Assembly (NCBI GenBank): GCA_023362775.1
Contig: JALMGJ010000005.1
Location: forward strand, 86,687,421-86,751,420
From: Charina bottae
Taxonomy: Eukaryota; Chordata; Lepidosauria; Squamata; Charinaidae
DNA: 64,000 nt
Direction: 5' to 3'
Position 1 is the first letter of the stretch. Every line of letters begins with the position of its first letter. The notes under the pieces are model-generated. The model searched no databases, had not been told where the DNA came from, and saw nothing but the letters and a program-made list of their open reading frames with translations. Positions 43,766 to 54,322 of the stretch are shown here, one piece after another. Made by a program: the position numbers and the translations under genes.

Positions 43766-44365
43766 TGTTCTGATTAGGTTTTAATTAAATTAGCCTGCCA
43801 TATCTACCCTAAAGATGGTAATGGCAAATTAGCCTGTACTCTCTCGTTATAGGTTGGGTAAATTTACTCAGAGTGGGTTGTTGTTTTTTCCAATGGATTG
43901 AAGCAGGGTGGAAGGCTTCTACACTTCAAATGGCATCATATCCCCAAGCCACACCCATCTACTCAAGCCAAGCTCCTAGCCGTCTTGACAGGGAAAAAGA
44001 CATGAAAAAAATGCAGTTTACCTATTTTACTTTTTCATTTTTAAGGCACAGTTTCCACTGAATCTGGAGCCCTCTTCTCTCCTGTTACTGCTATCATCTT
44101 AATTCTTTTCTTTCCTTTTCAACAATGTTCTGATTACTTACATCACCAAGGATGCTGAGAGGTTACCAGGGTTTTCATAATCAGAAGGTAATGTAAGGAA
44201 ATCTAATCTATCCTGCTCCTTCCCTGTGCAGAGGGACTGCATCAGTGGTCCACTGACAAATGAAGAGTGAGAGATAAAATTCCTTTTGCTGAGCTGTCAA
44301 GATCAATTGGGTTTTACAGCACTGGAATTAAGAGCATGGAAACCCTTCCCATACTAGCTTAGAGT
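43766..44365. other. unassigned non-coding DNA
   Basis: No recognised gene or repeat. Confidence 0.4.
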
Positions 44366-44378
44366 ATTTGTCCACCTA

Positions 44379-44589
44379 AGGTAAAGGTAAAGGTTCCCCC
44401 CGCACATTTGTGCAGTCGTCTCCGACTCTAGGGGCCGGTGCTCATCTCCGTTTGTTAGCCGAACAGCCAGCGTTGTCCGAAGACGCTTCCATGGTCATGT
44501 GGCTGGCATGACGCACGCGGAATGCTGTTACCATCCCACCAAAGTGGTACCTATTTATCTACTTGCATTTGCATGCTTTCGAATTGCTA
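44379..44589 (-). mobile_element. 5'-truncated Sauria SINE, 13-bp target duplication
   Basis: A minus-strand copy with an intact tail (GGTAAAGGTAAAGGTTCCCC at the low end), cut in the body near GCATGCTTTCGAATTGCTA, so the tRNA-like head is missing. It is flanked by exact ATTTGTCCACCTA (44366-44378 and 44590-44602), so truncation happened at insertion. Confidence 0.93.
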
Positions 44590-44602
44590 ATTTGTCCACC
44601 TA

Positions 44603-45046
44603 GCTCAGTGCTATTTACTCTGACTGGGGTCAATTCTCCAGAGTTTCCATATAGCAGAGAAAGTTTTCCTCTCTTGTTACCGGAGATCCTTTTAATGGAG
44701 AAGTTCAGATGTTTGAGAATTTGGCCGTTGTGAAGTTTGATCTTGTTGTTGCTGCTGCTGTCGTTGTTGTTGTTCAGTCATGATCCAGTGAGATCATTTC
44801 ACCATTACTTTCTATCAGTAACTGCTTCTTTGAGTCCTTGTCAGGACGTGCTTCTGTCATCAGCAATAGTATCTAGCAAGTTACATATACAGGTGATTTC
44901 CAGCTTTCAATAGTTAGAATATACAGTAATTCCCATGAAGAAAACCTTCCTCTACATCAAACCATGATCACATTATTTCTATAAATCCTTCCATTAACAC
45001 ATATACAAATCTCTAATGCAATTTCTCCTTTCCCTTACATAAAAAA

Positions 45047-45094
<48 letters not shown>

Positions 45095-46630
45095 TTCTGC
45101 TTCAAACTTCCCTCCCTCTTAAAAAACAATCCTTTAATTTTTTTTCTTCCTACTACTATTGTATATACTTCTGTCTACACAATAAGTATCAAATTGTAAA
45201 AACAAATAAATTGTCTGCCTTTATAATAAACAATCTTAACCCTATTAGACCTAAAAAAACTGGAGAGGTCATGGAGAACCCCAAAGAAATAGTTGCAGAT
45301 AAATCTATTGCCGAAGGCTGGCCCTTTCCTTTGCCACAAGCCACTTTTCTGAACCCAGGTAGGACAAGGATTTGATAAGCACCAAAGGAGTCTGTCGCTG
45401 GAATAGGTAGAAGGAGAAGGAATGAAGTAACCATCCCACTCACACCACTCAGACTTCAGCCTACCAGTTGACGTCTGTTCTGACTATGTTCTTTTCTTCA
45501 CTCCTAGGCACCAACAACCACATGGCTCTTCTATGGCCTACTTCCTCCCCAGAATCAGTAGCACTTGGCCATTGTCACAGTGTTGCACCAGTGCCTTTCT
45601 TTTACTGAGGCAAACGTGTCAATTTAGGATATTGTTCTATTTAGGCTTTCAAATGTATCATTTCTGTTCTTTGTTTTGCTTGACATTCTCTTCTGGACCG
45701 TATACCTTTTCTCCTTTTGTTGCACCCATCAGAGACAAGGCTTAAATTTTTACCTTTTCTCTTCTAATATGCTGATAAATACTGCTGATTCAGAACATTT
45801 ACATAATCTTTCCAATGTCAGCAGTCATTTAAATTATCCTAACTTTGTCCTGAATCTCCAAAATCCAATTACCAGCTAATAATAATTGTCAGTTTTACTC
45901 TAAACCTTTAATGATAGGTCACAAGGGAAGTTGTATCAGAAGGATTAAATCGTTGGAGACGGAAGCTATGCCCGGCCTTAAATTACTAGCTTCTTATCTG
46001 CTGGTAACAGAGCTACTATATGTTTTGTCGCCATTTTTGCTAAATAGAATAAATGTCACCCAAATTAATTTCATCTCTCTTAAATTAGCTTCTTAGTGTG
46101 ATTTCTCACTTCAGTCAAAAATTTATTTCCCAACGGAATTAAATTTCCTTCGTAATCTCTTTTTATTTGCAAGAGGGAGTGGAGGGGTTGAGAACATTCA
46201 GGAACAAATGCTATTTAATTCATTCTTGGAGTAGGTTTGAATGCTTATTCATTACGAGGAATAAACTGTTGAAATATGGCAGAGTCATCAGTTGCTTCCA
46301 TGGGCAGAAACATTCTTTAGTGAGTGAGGAGCTCAAGGCTTGCAGTCCTGCTTTGGATGCTAAACTATCCCCAGTGGAGAAGAAAAAATGAAAGTCTTGA
46401 TTTACCAAGGTCCCGTTCAGGTCATTATCTGGACCGACAAACACACAAAAATATTTCTTATATAAAAAACAACATATTAGATGTTGCAGGTGCTCCGTAT
46501 CAATATGAAAACCAGCTGAAAATTAATAAACTCTTGCCACTGTTAAGAACTTTTTTTCAGGTTAGCTACCAGATCTAGGCTGCAAAATTGCAAACTACTG
46601 CTAGATGGCAGCAAAGAATTAGAATATTCG
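44603..46630. other. unassigned DNA with (AT)n
   Basis: It includes an (AT)n run at 45050-45091 (about 20 units) and a CTG/GTT-rich scrap near 44748-44775. No exon is supported; the frames of 60-84 residues have no family resemblance. Confidence 0.5.
45050..45091. repeat. (AT)n microsatellite
   Basis: About 20 AT units. Confidence 0.96.
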
Positions 46631-46689
46631 CTGTCCTTTGCTGCTATCTAGTGGTCTTCCAGATCATTTACATCCCAGATCTGATGACT
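46631..46689 (+). repeat. 59-bp direct repeat, left copy
   Basis: Starts CTGTCCTTTGCTGCTATCTA. The right copy is at 47690-47748 with 5 differences by eye. Together they bracket the SINE plus hAT composite. Confidence 0.88.
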
Positions 46690-46909
46690 GGTTTTTTTTC
46701 TTAATCCGTTCAATCGTGTCCGATTCTCGGAGACTGCCTGGACTAGTCCCTGCAGTTTTCTTGGCAAGGTTTTTCGGAAGTGGTTTGCCATTGGCTCCTG
46801 CTTCCTAGGGCTGGGAGGGAGTGACTGGCCCAAGGCCACCCGTTTGGCTTTGTGCCTAAGGCGGGACTAGAACTCACAGTCTCCCAGTTTTTAGCCTGTG
46901 GCCTTAACC
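46690..46909 (-). mobile_element. tRNA-type SINE with Bov-B-like tail, part 1
   Basis: On the minus strand the element begins at 47681-47648 (GAGCCAG, then TTAGTGTAGTGGT), is interrupted by the hAT MITE, and resumes here with GGCCACAGGCTAAAAACTGG and the AGTCACTCCCTCCCAGCCC body. The tail near 46700-46720 reads AATCGGACACGATTGAACGG plus an A-run, close to the Bov-B 3' end. Confidence 0.78.
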
Positions 46910-47639
46910 CAGAGCTTTCCAAACTTTTCATGTTGGTAACACACTTTTTAGACATGCATCATTTCACGACACACTCTTACAGCAGGGCATCATTTCGCAA
47001 CACACTCTTACAGCAGGGCACAAGGCAGGCACCAGGACCTGCGTGGAATCACAGCAGGTTTGTAGGCAGCAAGGCACAAGGCAGGCACGAGGACCTGCGC
47101 GGAATCCTGGCAGGGCAGGTTTGTAGGCAGCAAGGCACAAGGCAGGCACGAGGACCTGCGTGGAATCCTGGCAGGGCAGGTTTGTAGGCAGCAAGGCACA
47201 AGGCAGGCACCAGGACCTGCGTGGAATCACAGCAGGTTTGGAGGCAGCAAGGCACAAGGCAGGCACGAGGACCTGCGCGGAATCCTGGCAGGGCAGGTTT
47301 GGAGGCAGCAAGGCACAAGGCAGGCACGAGGACCTGCGCGGAATCCTGGCAGGGCAGGTTTGTAGGCAGCAAGGCACAAGGCAGGCACCAGGACCTGCGT
47401 GGAATCACAGCAGGTTTGGAGGCAGCAAGGCACAAGGCAGGCACGAGGACCTGCGCGGAATCCTGGCAGGGCAGGTTTGGAGGCAGCAAGGCACAAGGCA
47501 GGCACGAGGACCTGCGCGGAATCCTGGCAGGGCAGGTTTGTAGGCAGCAGGGCAGAAGGCAAGCAGCAGCAGCCGCGACACACCCAGACACTGCAGCTGA
47601 CACACTAATGTGTCCCGACACACAGTTTGGAAAGCTCTG
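46910..47639. mobile_element. hAT MITE, 730 bp, expanded minisatellite
   Basis: Termini CAGAGCTTTCCAAAC and GTTTGGAAAGCTCTG; exact 8-bp duplication CCTTAACC (46902-46909 and 47640-47647). It is the longest of the seven family members because of about ten internal units of 55-62 bp. Long frames on both strands (up to 203 residues) are read-through of the tandem array and have no protein family resemblance. Confidence 0.95.
46990..47566. repeat. 55/62-bp minisatellite, about 10 units
   Basis: GGCAGCAAGGCACAAGGCAG recurs at about 47065, 47127, 47189, 47244, 47306, 47368, 47423 and 47485, with partial units at each end. Steps are 62 or 55 bases, depending on whether the unit ends in a TCCTGGCAGG or TCACA variant. 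The long and short units alternate in a higher-order pattern: 62, 62, 55, 62, 62, 55, 62. Confidence 0.9.
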
Positions 47640-47647
47640 CCTTAACC

Positions 47648-47689
47648 ACTACACTAAGCTGGCTCTCAAACTCTCAAACTGGCTCTTCT
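47648..47689 (-). mobile_element. tRNA-type SINE, part 2 (5' head)
   Basis: CCTTAACCACTACACTAAGC and TGGCTCTC form the reverse of the SINE head, on the far side of the MITE. A short duplication (CTCTCAAACT, CTCTCAAACTGG) follows. Confidence 0.7.
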
Positions 47690-47748
47690 CTGTCCTTTGC
47701 TGCTATCTAGTGGCCTTCCAGATCTTTTACAGCCCAGATCCGATGGCT
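47690..47748 (+). repeat. 59-bp direct repeat, right copy
   Basis: Partner of 46631-46689; about 54 of 59 positions are identical. Confidence 0.88.
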
Positions 47749-48874
47749 TTAATGGTAACAAATTCACTGTTTTGTGCCACTAGTTTTAATAAACTAGCTT
47801 CTCAGACATTGCAACATTCAAACACTGAATAAGTTCATTTCTGGATTTTCAGCACAGTGATCCCAAAAGAGATAGAGATATATTCTTTGCTGTATTATCA
47901 TTAATAACTATTGATAGTCATAGTAGTAACAGCTATTTTTCTGGAAGAGAGTCAAACATTGTATTTCCATGCCCAAAATATGCAAAATGGATAATTAAGA
48001 AATGAGAGATACTAAAAGGTATCTTATGCCCTAAACGAGCAAGTGGGCTCTCCAAGAAGTGTAGGTATATGATTTGGGGCACCCAAAGCTATTTATGGGT
48101 TATACGCTGCTGATTACTTCATCATTTTTTTTATCATTATCACTGGTACAAACACACCATGCACAACACTGGTGTATTCTAAAGAAACCGCTTCCCATTT
48201 GTTTGGAGCATTGCCCCAGACCTTACCAGAGCTTTGGAAGAAGCTGGAAAAACAACATGGTGCTCTTGACAACTCATCAGGATGCTGGCACTTATCTGCC
48301 CTGAGGTCAAAGAATTGGAGATTAAAAAAACAAACTGGACTTTGAATTAAAGTAGATGTTACCATTTTTATTATATTATTTTTTACGTTCATCTGATTAT
48401 TGTCTAAAAATTACTTGGCCGTTACTTTAAGTTTGCATTCTTTCTGCTGTTTTCAGAAACTGGAATTTCCCTGTAAACTAAACAGCTGTCCCACTCACAT
48501 TTTCCCACGTATATAAGGAAATTGCCCCCTTTTTCTTCTATCTGTCCTTGTTATACTAGATGCCAAAAATGTACTTTACAGTGGAAATTCTTCATGTGCC
48601 ACCTTTTCTCATGTGTTTCCAAGTGTAACAATTGGCTTGATGTGCCATCAGTGAGCATTGAGAAAGTCTTCTTGTCAGGAATGCTAAAACATAGCTACAG
48701 AGAGACAACATTTTCCATCTCTGGGATGAGCTGGAATTTAGAAATTTGCTTTATATGGCTTTAATCAGCTATAGAAAATACAGTATACCTTTTGAGGCTT
48801 AATGTAATTGGGAAATGTATTGGGAGTATAAGACTAGACTTCATTAGGAATGGAAACAGCATATTAGTCTAGAA
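47749..48874. other. unassigned AT-rich DNA
   Basis: No exon or recognised repeat. The 76-94 residue frames have no family resemblance. Confidence 0.45.
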
Positions 48875-49144
48875 CAGAGCTTTCCAAACTGTGTGTCGTG
48901 ACAGAAAAGTGTGTCGCCACACACAGTCTGGTGTGTCGCCACACAACCCGGAAGCGCTGATCATCATCAGCGCTTCCGGGTTTTCCTGCGGCGACACACC
49001 AATTGCGGCGCGCAAAAATCGAAAGCGGCAGCAGTGCTTCCGGGTTTTTGCGCGCTGCCGCAACGGCGGCACTTCCGGGTTTTCCCACGGCGACACACCA
49101 ACGGCGGTTGGTGTGTCGCCGCGGGAAAACTTTGGAAAGCCCAG
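48875..49144. mobile_element. hAT MITE with internal hairpin
   Basis: Left end CAGAGCTTTCCAAAC and right end CTTTGGAAAGCCCAG match the family. The flanking 8-mers (GTCTAGAA / CCATAGAA) match at only 5 positions, so the duplication is not convincing. The core repeats GTGTGTCGCC(G/A)C and CGGAAGCGC/GCGCTTCCGG blocks. Overlapping frames of 79-120 residues are compositional. Confidence 0.82.
48947..48980. repeat. perfect 15-bp hairpin, 4-base loop
   Basis: CCCGGAAGCGCTGAT (48947-48961), loop CATC, then the exact complement ATCAGCGCTTCCGGG (48966-48980). Confidence 0.95.
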
Positions 49145-49152
49145 CCATAGAA

Positions 49153-49755
49153 TATGTAGTATGAATCTACTTGTGAACAAATTCAGTGGGTTTTTTTTTG
49201 CCCTGAAACCATGCTTTTATTCTTGGACATTTATATATGTCATGGTTGAATAGTCCAGGGCACAGCTCAGTTCTTTCTGTATTTGGCTCACAAGTCCATT
49301 TATGTTAAAATAATACATGTTTAAAACATTAAAGCTACCTCAGGAGATGTCCCTCGGGTATTCTGGACTGCTTCATTTGGATGAATGTTTGGGATATCTA
49401 AAATGGACCACTGATTTCCTTCAGAGTAAATTGCCTTGATCTCCAGGGCTGGAAGGAGGATTAAATAGGAAACCGGTCAATCAATCTTGGACCAACTAAA
49501 GAAGGACTGCCTCTTTGAGGTGATGATCGGCAAGCAGATGGACTTGAAAAAGCAACCCTCCTTTGCAAGACTGAAGGGAGCTGAAGAAGGGGAAGACAGT
49601 GGACAAGGTGGAATAAGGTGGATGGATGGGGTCATGGCAATCATTATAATGTCCTTGGAAGAGGTCTGGGTCAGGTTGAGAAGATGGGCATTTGTCTGTA
49701 CCCTCATGAGGGCTCTTACTCAGCTTTCTAGTACATTGCTAACATGGTGATTTCA
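49153..49755. other. unassigned non-coding DNA
   Basis: The overlapping frames at 49477-49750 have no family resemblance. No repeat recognised. Confidence 0.4.
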
Positions 49756-49759
49756 TGAA

Positions 49760-49945
49760 TATGTTCATGTAGTTTTCTTGGCCACAGTATTGCCACTGTC
49801 ATCTTCTGGGACAGTTTTTCCACTTCCCAGTCTGGCCTACACCCCTGAGATGCCTGTGTGGTCTCCCATCTAAGTACTAACCAAATCCCATCTTGTTCAG
49901 CTTCTGAGCTTGATAAGATTGGCCAGATACTGTCACTTCAAGCAA
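49760..49945 (-). mobile_element. 5S-rRNA-derived SINE, diverged
   Basis: On the minus strand TTAGTACTTAGATGGGAGACC (49869-49889) and the preceding AGCTCAGAAGCTGAACAAG correspond to the internal promoter region of vertebrate 5S rRNA (usually GGTTAGTACTTGGATGGGAG). Downstream, the GTGGCAATACTGTGGCCAAG and AAAACTACATGAAC segments are SINE body, as in 5S-derived squamate SINEs. It is a retroposon, not a functional 5S gene. Confidence 0.7.
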
Positions 49946-50583
49946 GTAGTCCATGCCATTTGCTGGCCGTGGAAATCTCTCAGTCTCTTCCTGCCAATGT
50001 TTGTTTCATTTGAACAGCAGCTAGAAAATAGCAAGTCAGCTGCTAAGCATCTTTAGATATAAACTAAGTTTGTTTGAAGACAGAGTTTCAGGAAGATATT
50101 TGAAGATAGAGTTTCAAGTAGATTACCTGAAAAACTGTCTGTAAAAAGATCATGAAAAATGATACTGCAAAATGCACCGAGGCATGAGTTTGTTTCTGGG
50201 TAATTATGGTGATAATGAACCTCAGTGCTGTGTGAACAATTTCAAAGTTCCTCTTATCCATCTCCTCCTATTTCTCTTCCTAATTTTAATACCTAAAGTT
50301 AGATTCCCCCCCCCCCAAAAAAAAAAAAAACCATTCTCCTAATTCTCCCTCCCAGTTTGCATCCTCTTGGCTCTCTTAGTATCTACCCACTGAAATAGTT
50401 CCCTCAAAGTTTTGGAAATATCTCCTCTAAGTCTTTCCCAAGTACAGAATTCAAATTAGGGTGTTGTTGAACACTACCATCTCGATGCCCAAACGTAATC
50501 AGAGGCCATAAAATTCAGTTAAAATATATGAATGTAAGTGATATACATTATTAAATTACTATGTATTAAGAGTATAATTCCAT
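49946..50583. other. unassigned DNA; poly-C/poly-A run
   Basis: C9 followed by about A14 lies near 50307-50332. A short imperfect duplication (GAAGACAGAGTTTCA / GAAGATAGAGTTTCA) is at 50077-50116. Confidence 0.5.
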
Positions 50584-50808
50584 TTTTATTTTATTTTATT
50601 TATTTATTATTTGGATTAATCCCTGCCCATCTCTACCATGGTAGACTCTAGGCGGTTTACAATCACAATATAAAAGTTAAAAGCCTATACATTTAAAACT
50701 ACCATAAAAATAAAAAATAAAAATCCAAAAGTTGGTATGTTCTTAAAAGGAGGATATTATTACGCTAACCACCCCCAGGAGGAACTATTATGTCCTTTGT
50801 TCCAGGCA
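50584..50808 (-). mobile_element. L2-type LINE 3' end
   Basis: TTTATTTATTTATTATTTGG, then CCTGCCCATCTCTACCATGG and ACTCTAGGCGGTTTACAATC. It continues to AACCACCCCCAGGAGGAACT and TATGTCCTTTGTT, which match the same region at 60390-60425 in reverse. Confidence 0.82.
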
Positions 50809-50812
50809 TTTT

Positions 50813-51500
50813 GTCAGCCTTGTGAGGTAGTCCAGACAAGAAGCACAAGCTCCATCTTTATTGTAAGGTTACATTAACAGAATCTTGTGTTGGGATTATC
50901 AGGAGTCAACTCAGCATTGTCTCATAAGCATAATAGGTGGACTTTCTAGTAAACACATCTCTACTGTGCTTGTGGGACGTCACATGGGTCACATGATTTC
51001 ACCTTCCTCCTTCTTCTTGGTTTGGGGGATCAACAACCTCAATTACTCCTTGGGCACACCTGCAAGCAGGAGGAATGCACCATGCAGCTCTCGTCCATTA
51101 CATCTCGCTTGCATGCAGATCTACTATGAATCTTCTTGTATCCAGATCTACTGCATAAATGTAAGCTATCTCTATTTTTCTTCATCTAACTAATGTGTGA
51201 AGACTGAATTTATTTCTGAACGCAATTAAGTTTAAAGTGCAAGTTCCCTGCTGGTTCATGCTTCTACTCTGCAAGATTGTTGTTAGCTGCTTGGAGTTCT
51301 TCAAGACTCCATCATCTTGCAACTCTGAAAGTACCCCTCCCTCCCTTCATTTTTACTGTCCCGAAAACTAGGGAGGGTCCCTTCTGAGCAGCTTTCACCA
51401 CCCCTCCTCCTTCGGATTCAACGGTCGTTTATCAGATCGTTGTCTAGGCTGTGGCTCTTCCTCCTGTTCTCCCAAGGTCATTCCCACGTACCATTACACA
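50813..51500 (-). mobile_element. possible LTR fragment
   Basis: Starts TGTCAGCC, with CTTTATTGTAAGG (reverse AATAAAG) near 50856, and shares a short block with 8427-8520. The C-rich CTCCCTCCCTTC region near 51337 has a weak counterpart in the CTC array at 8668. No second boundary or target duplication found. Confidence 0.28.
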
Positions 51501-52866
51501 TTACACATATATATTTAATGTATAAATCACACATATCTTCTAGCTTAATCCTATGCAAGTTTACTTAGATGAAAATGGTACCATGGTTCCAAGTGGATGC
51601 ACCTAGCCAACCTTGACTGAATTAAAAAAAAAAAAGCAAGCAGTTTTTGACTTGGTCAGTACCTGTACTGTACTTGGTCAGGAGACCACCAGGAAAGTCA
51701 AGCAAGATCCAGATTTTTTAAAAAAAGAAAACCGCTACCATTATTGGAAAAAGGGGGAATGCAATGTTCTTCCATATTGTCAGCAAGAAAACTGAATGGA
51801 TATGTCTATGGGGGTCACCAAGACCTGAGATGACTTTGAAGGTGATTTTATCTTTTAACCATGACTTGTTCTTTTTTAACATACATAAGGTGCTCATTCA
51901 GGAAGCGTAATATTGCAAATGGTCTTTTGAATGAGAACAGTGCTTAAAAATGCCAGAAGTTGCTGCAGCTATGGTTAATGATGAGAACTTGAGACATCAA
52001 CATTGAGTTTTTATTATTTTGAATGGAATGTTACACGTTATTTTTGCGATATAAAAATATTTGTAGTTACAATTAAGTCCACTTCATGAAAGTTGGTGGA
52101 ACTGGAGCTGAGAACTGATTCTAACAGAAGTAGAAGATTTTTTCCCTTTCCAAATAAAGGGTTCATCATTCAAATTCAAAACAGTTTTGAGATGATTGAC
52201 CATTGTGTCCACCCATTGAAGTTGTCAGAAATTAGCTTATATTCTTCACAGTAGCTTTTCTCACTTCTCCCTTTTTTTCACCCCTTGTTCGCTTCCCTGA
52301 CACTAATCTTTTAAACTAGCTAGCCATCCATCCAAGCTCTTTTATTTATAGTTCCCAAAGCTGTTAACATTATTGTTAAACTAATTAGAAAAATACTGAG
52401 ATGGGTTGGGATGGTAACTTTGGTACCGACATTTTGGAAAGAAAAATCCAGCATCTTTTATTTTACAACAGGCCTAAAAACCTCAGCACCATCTACTTAA
52501 GAGTATTTTTTGTGCTTGGAGAAAATCCCATTTTTCTGTCTTAGTTTTTAGCAGGGAATCTTTACCTTTGGGCACTATTTTACAAGTTAGTAAAAATGGA
52601 AGCAGTTAAGAATGCAAGCCTGCATCATGAAATATTTTCATTTTCTACCATACTGTGTATTAAAAGTATTATGCCACTCCTACATAATGATCTGTTTCTC
52701 CATCACAGAATGTCTGCTTTAGCTTGTCTTTCCATATCTAATAAATTTATCAGGGGCAATTTATTATCTCTCTTCTTTCTGATGTTGAATGGCATTCTTT
52801 GGGACAGATCTTCGTTTATTGCATTTATTTATTGCAAAATAACAAACTTGTTGTCCTAGTCTTATT
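51501..52866. other. unassigned AT-rich DNA
   Basis: No gene or recognised repeat. The 60-87 residue frames have no family resemblance. Confidence 0.45.
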
Positions 52867-52874
52867 CCTTTGTG

Positions 52875-52947
52875 CAGTGTTATGCTGGCTGGGGGATTCT
52901 GGGAGTTGAAGTCCACATATCTTAGTCGCCAAGGTTGAGAAACACTG
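52875..52947. mobile_element. 73-bp hAT-like mini-MITE
   Basis: Ends CAGTGTT and AACACTG, with flanks CCTTTGTG (52867-52874) and CCTTTATG (52948-52955), a 7/8 match. The interior GCTGGCTGGGGGATTCTGGG and AGTTGAAGTCCACA are a common squamate MITE string. Confidence 0.75.
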
Positions 52948-53126
52948 CCTTTATGTGAAAAGCTGGTAGTATTTTTCAGTCTTTTGACTTCTTTTTTTAA
53001 AAAGAAAAATGTTTTGCTTGAGACAGAAGTTCCAAAGTCAGTGGATGCAAAGTGCAACAAAAAGAGATTCTGCTGGATATATAGGAACCAGGACTGCTCC
53101 AGAATATTGGCCCACCTAAGGAGAGC

Positions 53127-53221
53127 CTTTTCCATGATGATCTATCCCTAACATGGTTTTTCAGGTCTCCCAGCGGTGCACTCATCACCACTGTAATTGA
53201 GTCCATCCACCTTGCTGCTTG
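53127..53221. mobile_element. RTE-like 3' UTR repeat fragment
   Basis: TTTTTCAGGTCTCCCAGCGG and TAATTGAGTCCATCCACCTT belong to the same repeat as 43648-43765. The SINE at 53222 abuts it. AAGGAGAGCC occurs both at 53117-53126 and at 53556-53565, bracketing this fragment plus the SINE. Confidence 0.45.
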
Positions 53222-53554
53222 AGGGGCGTGGTGGCTCAGTGGGTAAGACGCCAGGCTTGTCGATCTGAAGATCGCAAGTTCGGAGGTTCGAGACCCGAGC
53301 GCCGTGTGACAGAGTGAGCTCCCGCACTCGCCCCAGCTCCTGCCAACCTAGCAATTCAAAAGCATGCAAATGCAAGTAGATGAATAGGTACCACTTCGGT
53401 GGGTAGGTAACAGCGTTCCACACACGTCATGCCGGCCACATGACCGTGGAAGCGTCTTCGGACAACACTGGCTCTTCGGCTAACAAACGGAGATGAGCAC
53501 CGGCCCCTAGAGTCGGACACGACTGCACAAATGTGCAGGGGGAACCTTTACCTT
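53222..53554 (+). mobile_element. Sauria-type SINE, full length
   Basis: AGGGGCGTGGTGGCTCAGTG head, B-box GGAGGTTCGAGACCC (CpG-decayed), body, and the tail GTCGGACACGACTGCACAAA, then GGAACCTTTACCTTTA. It is forward, like 14.2 kb. No exact duplication lies immediately beside it. Confidence 0.92.
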
Positions 53555-54070
53555 TAAGGAGAGCCTGCTTCTCCCTACCAAGTCAGGATACAGATAAGTT
53601 CTGCACCAGTCAGAGAAAATCTCACAAGCCTCTCTCCTTTCTGGTAGGAAAATACAATCACGATTTAGTGCTAAATGTAATTGAATAGCTAAGAATTTGT
53701 TGCCTACCAGATTAAGCCTAGTATCCAACCCTACAGTTTATGGATTCTTCTCAAATGGGCACGTGCCATCATCTTATCTCTCTTCAATTCTAATTCTGAA
53801 ATTTTGTTGGGCTTTCACCTTGGCCAGTTTGGATGCTCTACCCTCTACAGTTCTGCTTATGTCCATGTGGAGTTGGCTCTGTGGAATCCCTAAGCCATCT
53901 GCTCCTTTGTTGCTCTGTCTATAGGGAATGAAGGAAGATATATATTTATCCCATTTTAAAGAACTACCCTGGTAGAGAGCACTGTGTCTATCTGTCACTG
54001 CTTCTATCTGACCAGGACCCTGGCATCTCTTTCCAGGTTGTCCGATTTTGTGCTATCATTGGTTGTATCC
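53555..54070. other. unassigned non-coding DNA
   Basis: No recognised gene or repeat. Confidence 0.4.
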
Positions 54071-54073
54071 GCC

Positions 54074-54133
54074 CTCATCATCATCATCATTGGCGATCAC
54101 TCGTAGCCGAGTAAGATTGTCTTCCAAGGGTAA
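54074..54133. repeat. (CAT)n plus a recurrent reptile repeat fragment
   Basis: CATCATCATCATCATTGGCG, then ATCACTCGTAGCCGAGTAAG and ATTGTCTTCCAAGG. I have seen this wording as an interspersed repeat; the class is uncertain. Confidence 0.4.
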
Positions 54134-54194
54134 AATTTATTTATATAATAATAATATAATATAATATAATAATTAATATTATTATTATTATTCA

Positions 54195-54322
54195 ATGTAT
54201 TTTAGATACTGTTTTTGTATTTTTAGACTTTCAATTGTTGTAACCCGCCCAGAGTCCCTTGCAAGGGAGATGGGCGGGGAATAAATTGAAATAATAAATA
54301 AATAATAAAATAAATAAATAAA
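54195..54322 (+). mobile_element. L2-type LINE 3' end
   Basis: TTTGTATTTTTAGACTTTCA, then TGTAACCCGCCCAGAGTCCC, GGGAGATGGGCGGGGAATAA and AATAAATAAATAATAAAATA. Confidence 0.82.

Noticed and set aside
46990..47566. CRISPR array
   Set aside because: Units are contiguous with no unique spacers, and the host is a vertebrate.
46964..47832. Long overlapping frames (up to 203 and 190 residues) on both strands
   Set aside because: They are translations of the 55/62-bp minisatellite in a hAT MITE; open on both strands because the unit lacks stops, with no protein family resemblance.
48875..49144. 8-bp target duplication for this MITE
   Set aside because: Flanks match at only 5 of 8 positions, so I do not claim one.
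48864..49253. Frames of 79-120 residues
   Set aside because: Products of the repeated GTGTGTCGCC blocks in a MITE.
49850..49945. Functional 5S rRNA gene
   Set aside because: Many differences in the internal promoter region and a SINE body follows instead of the 5S end and T-run terminator.
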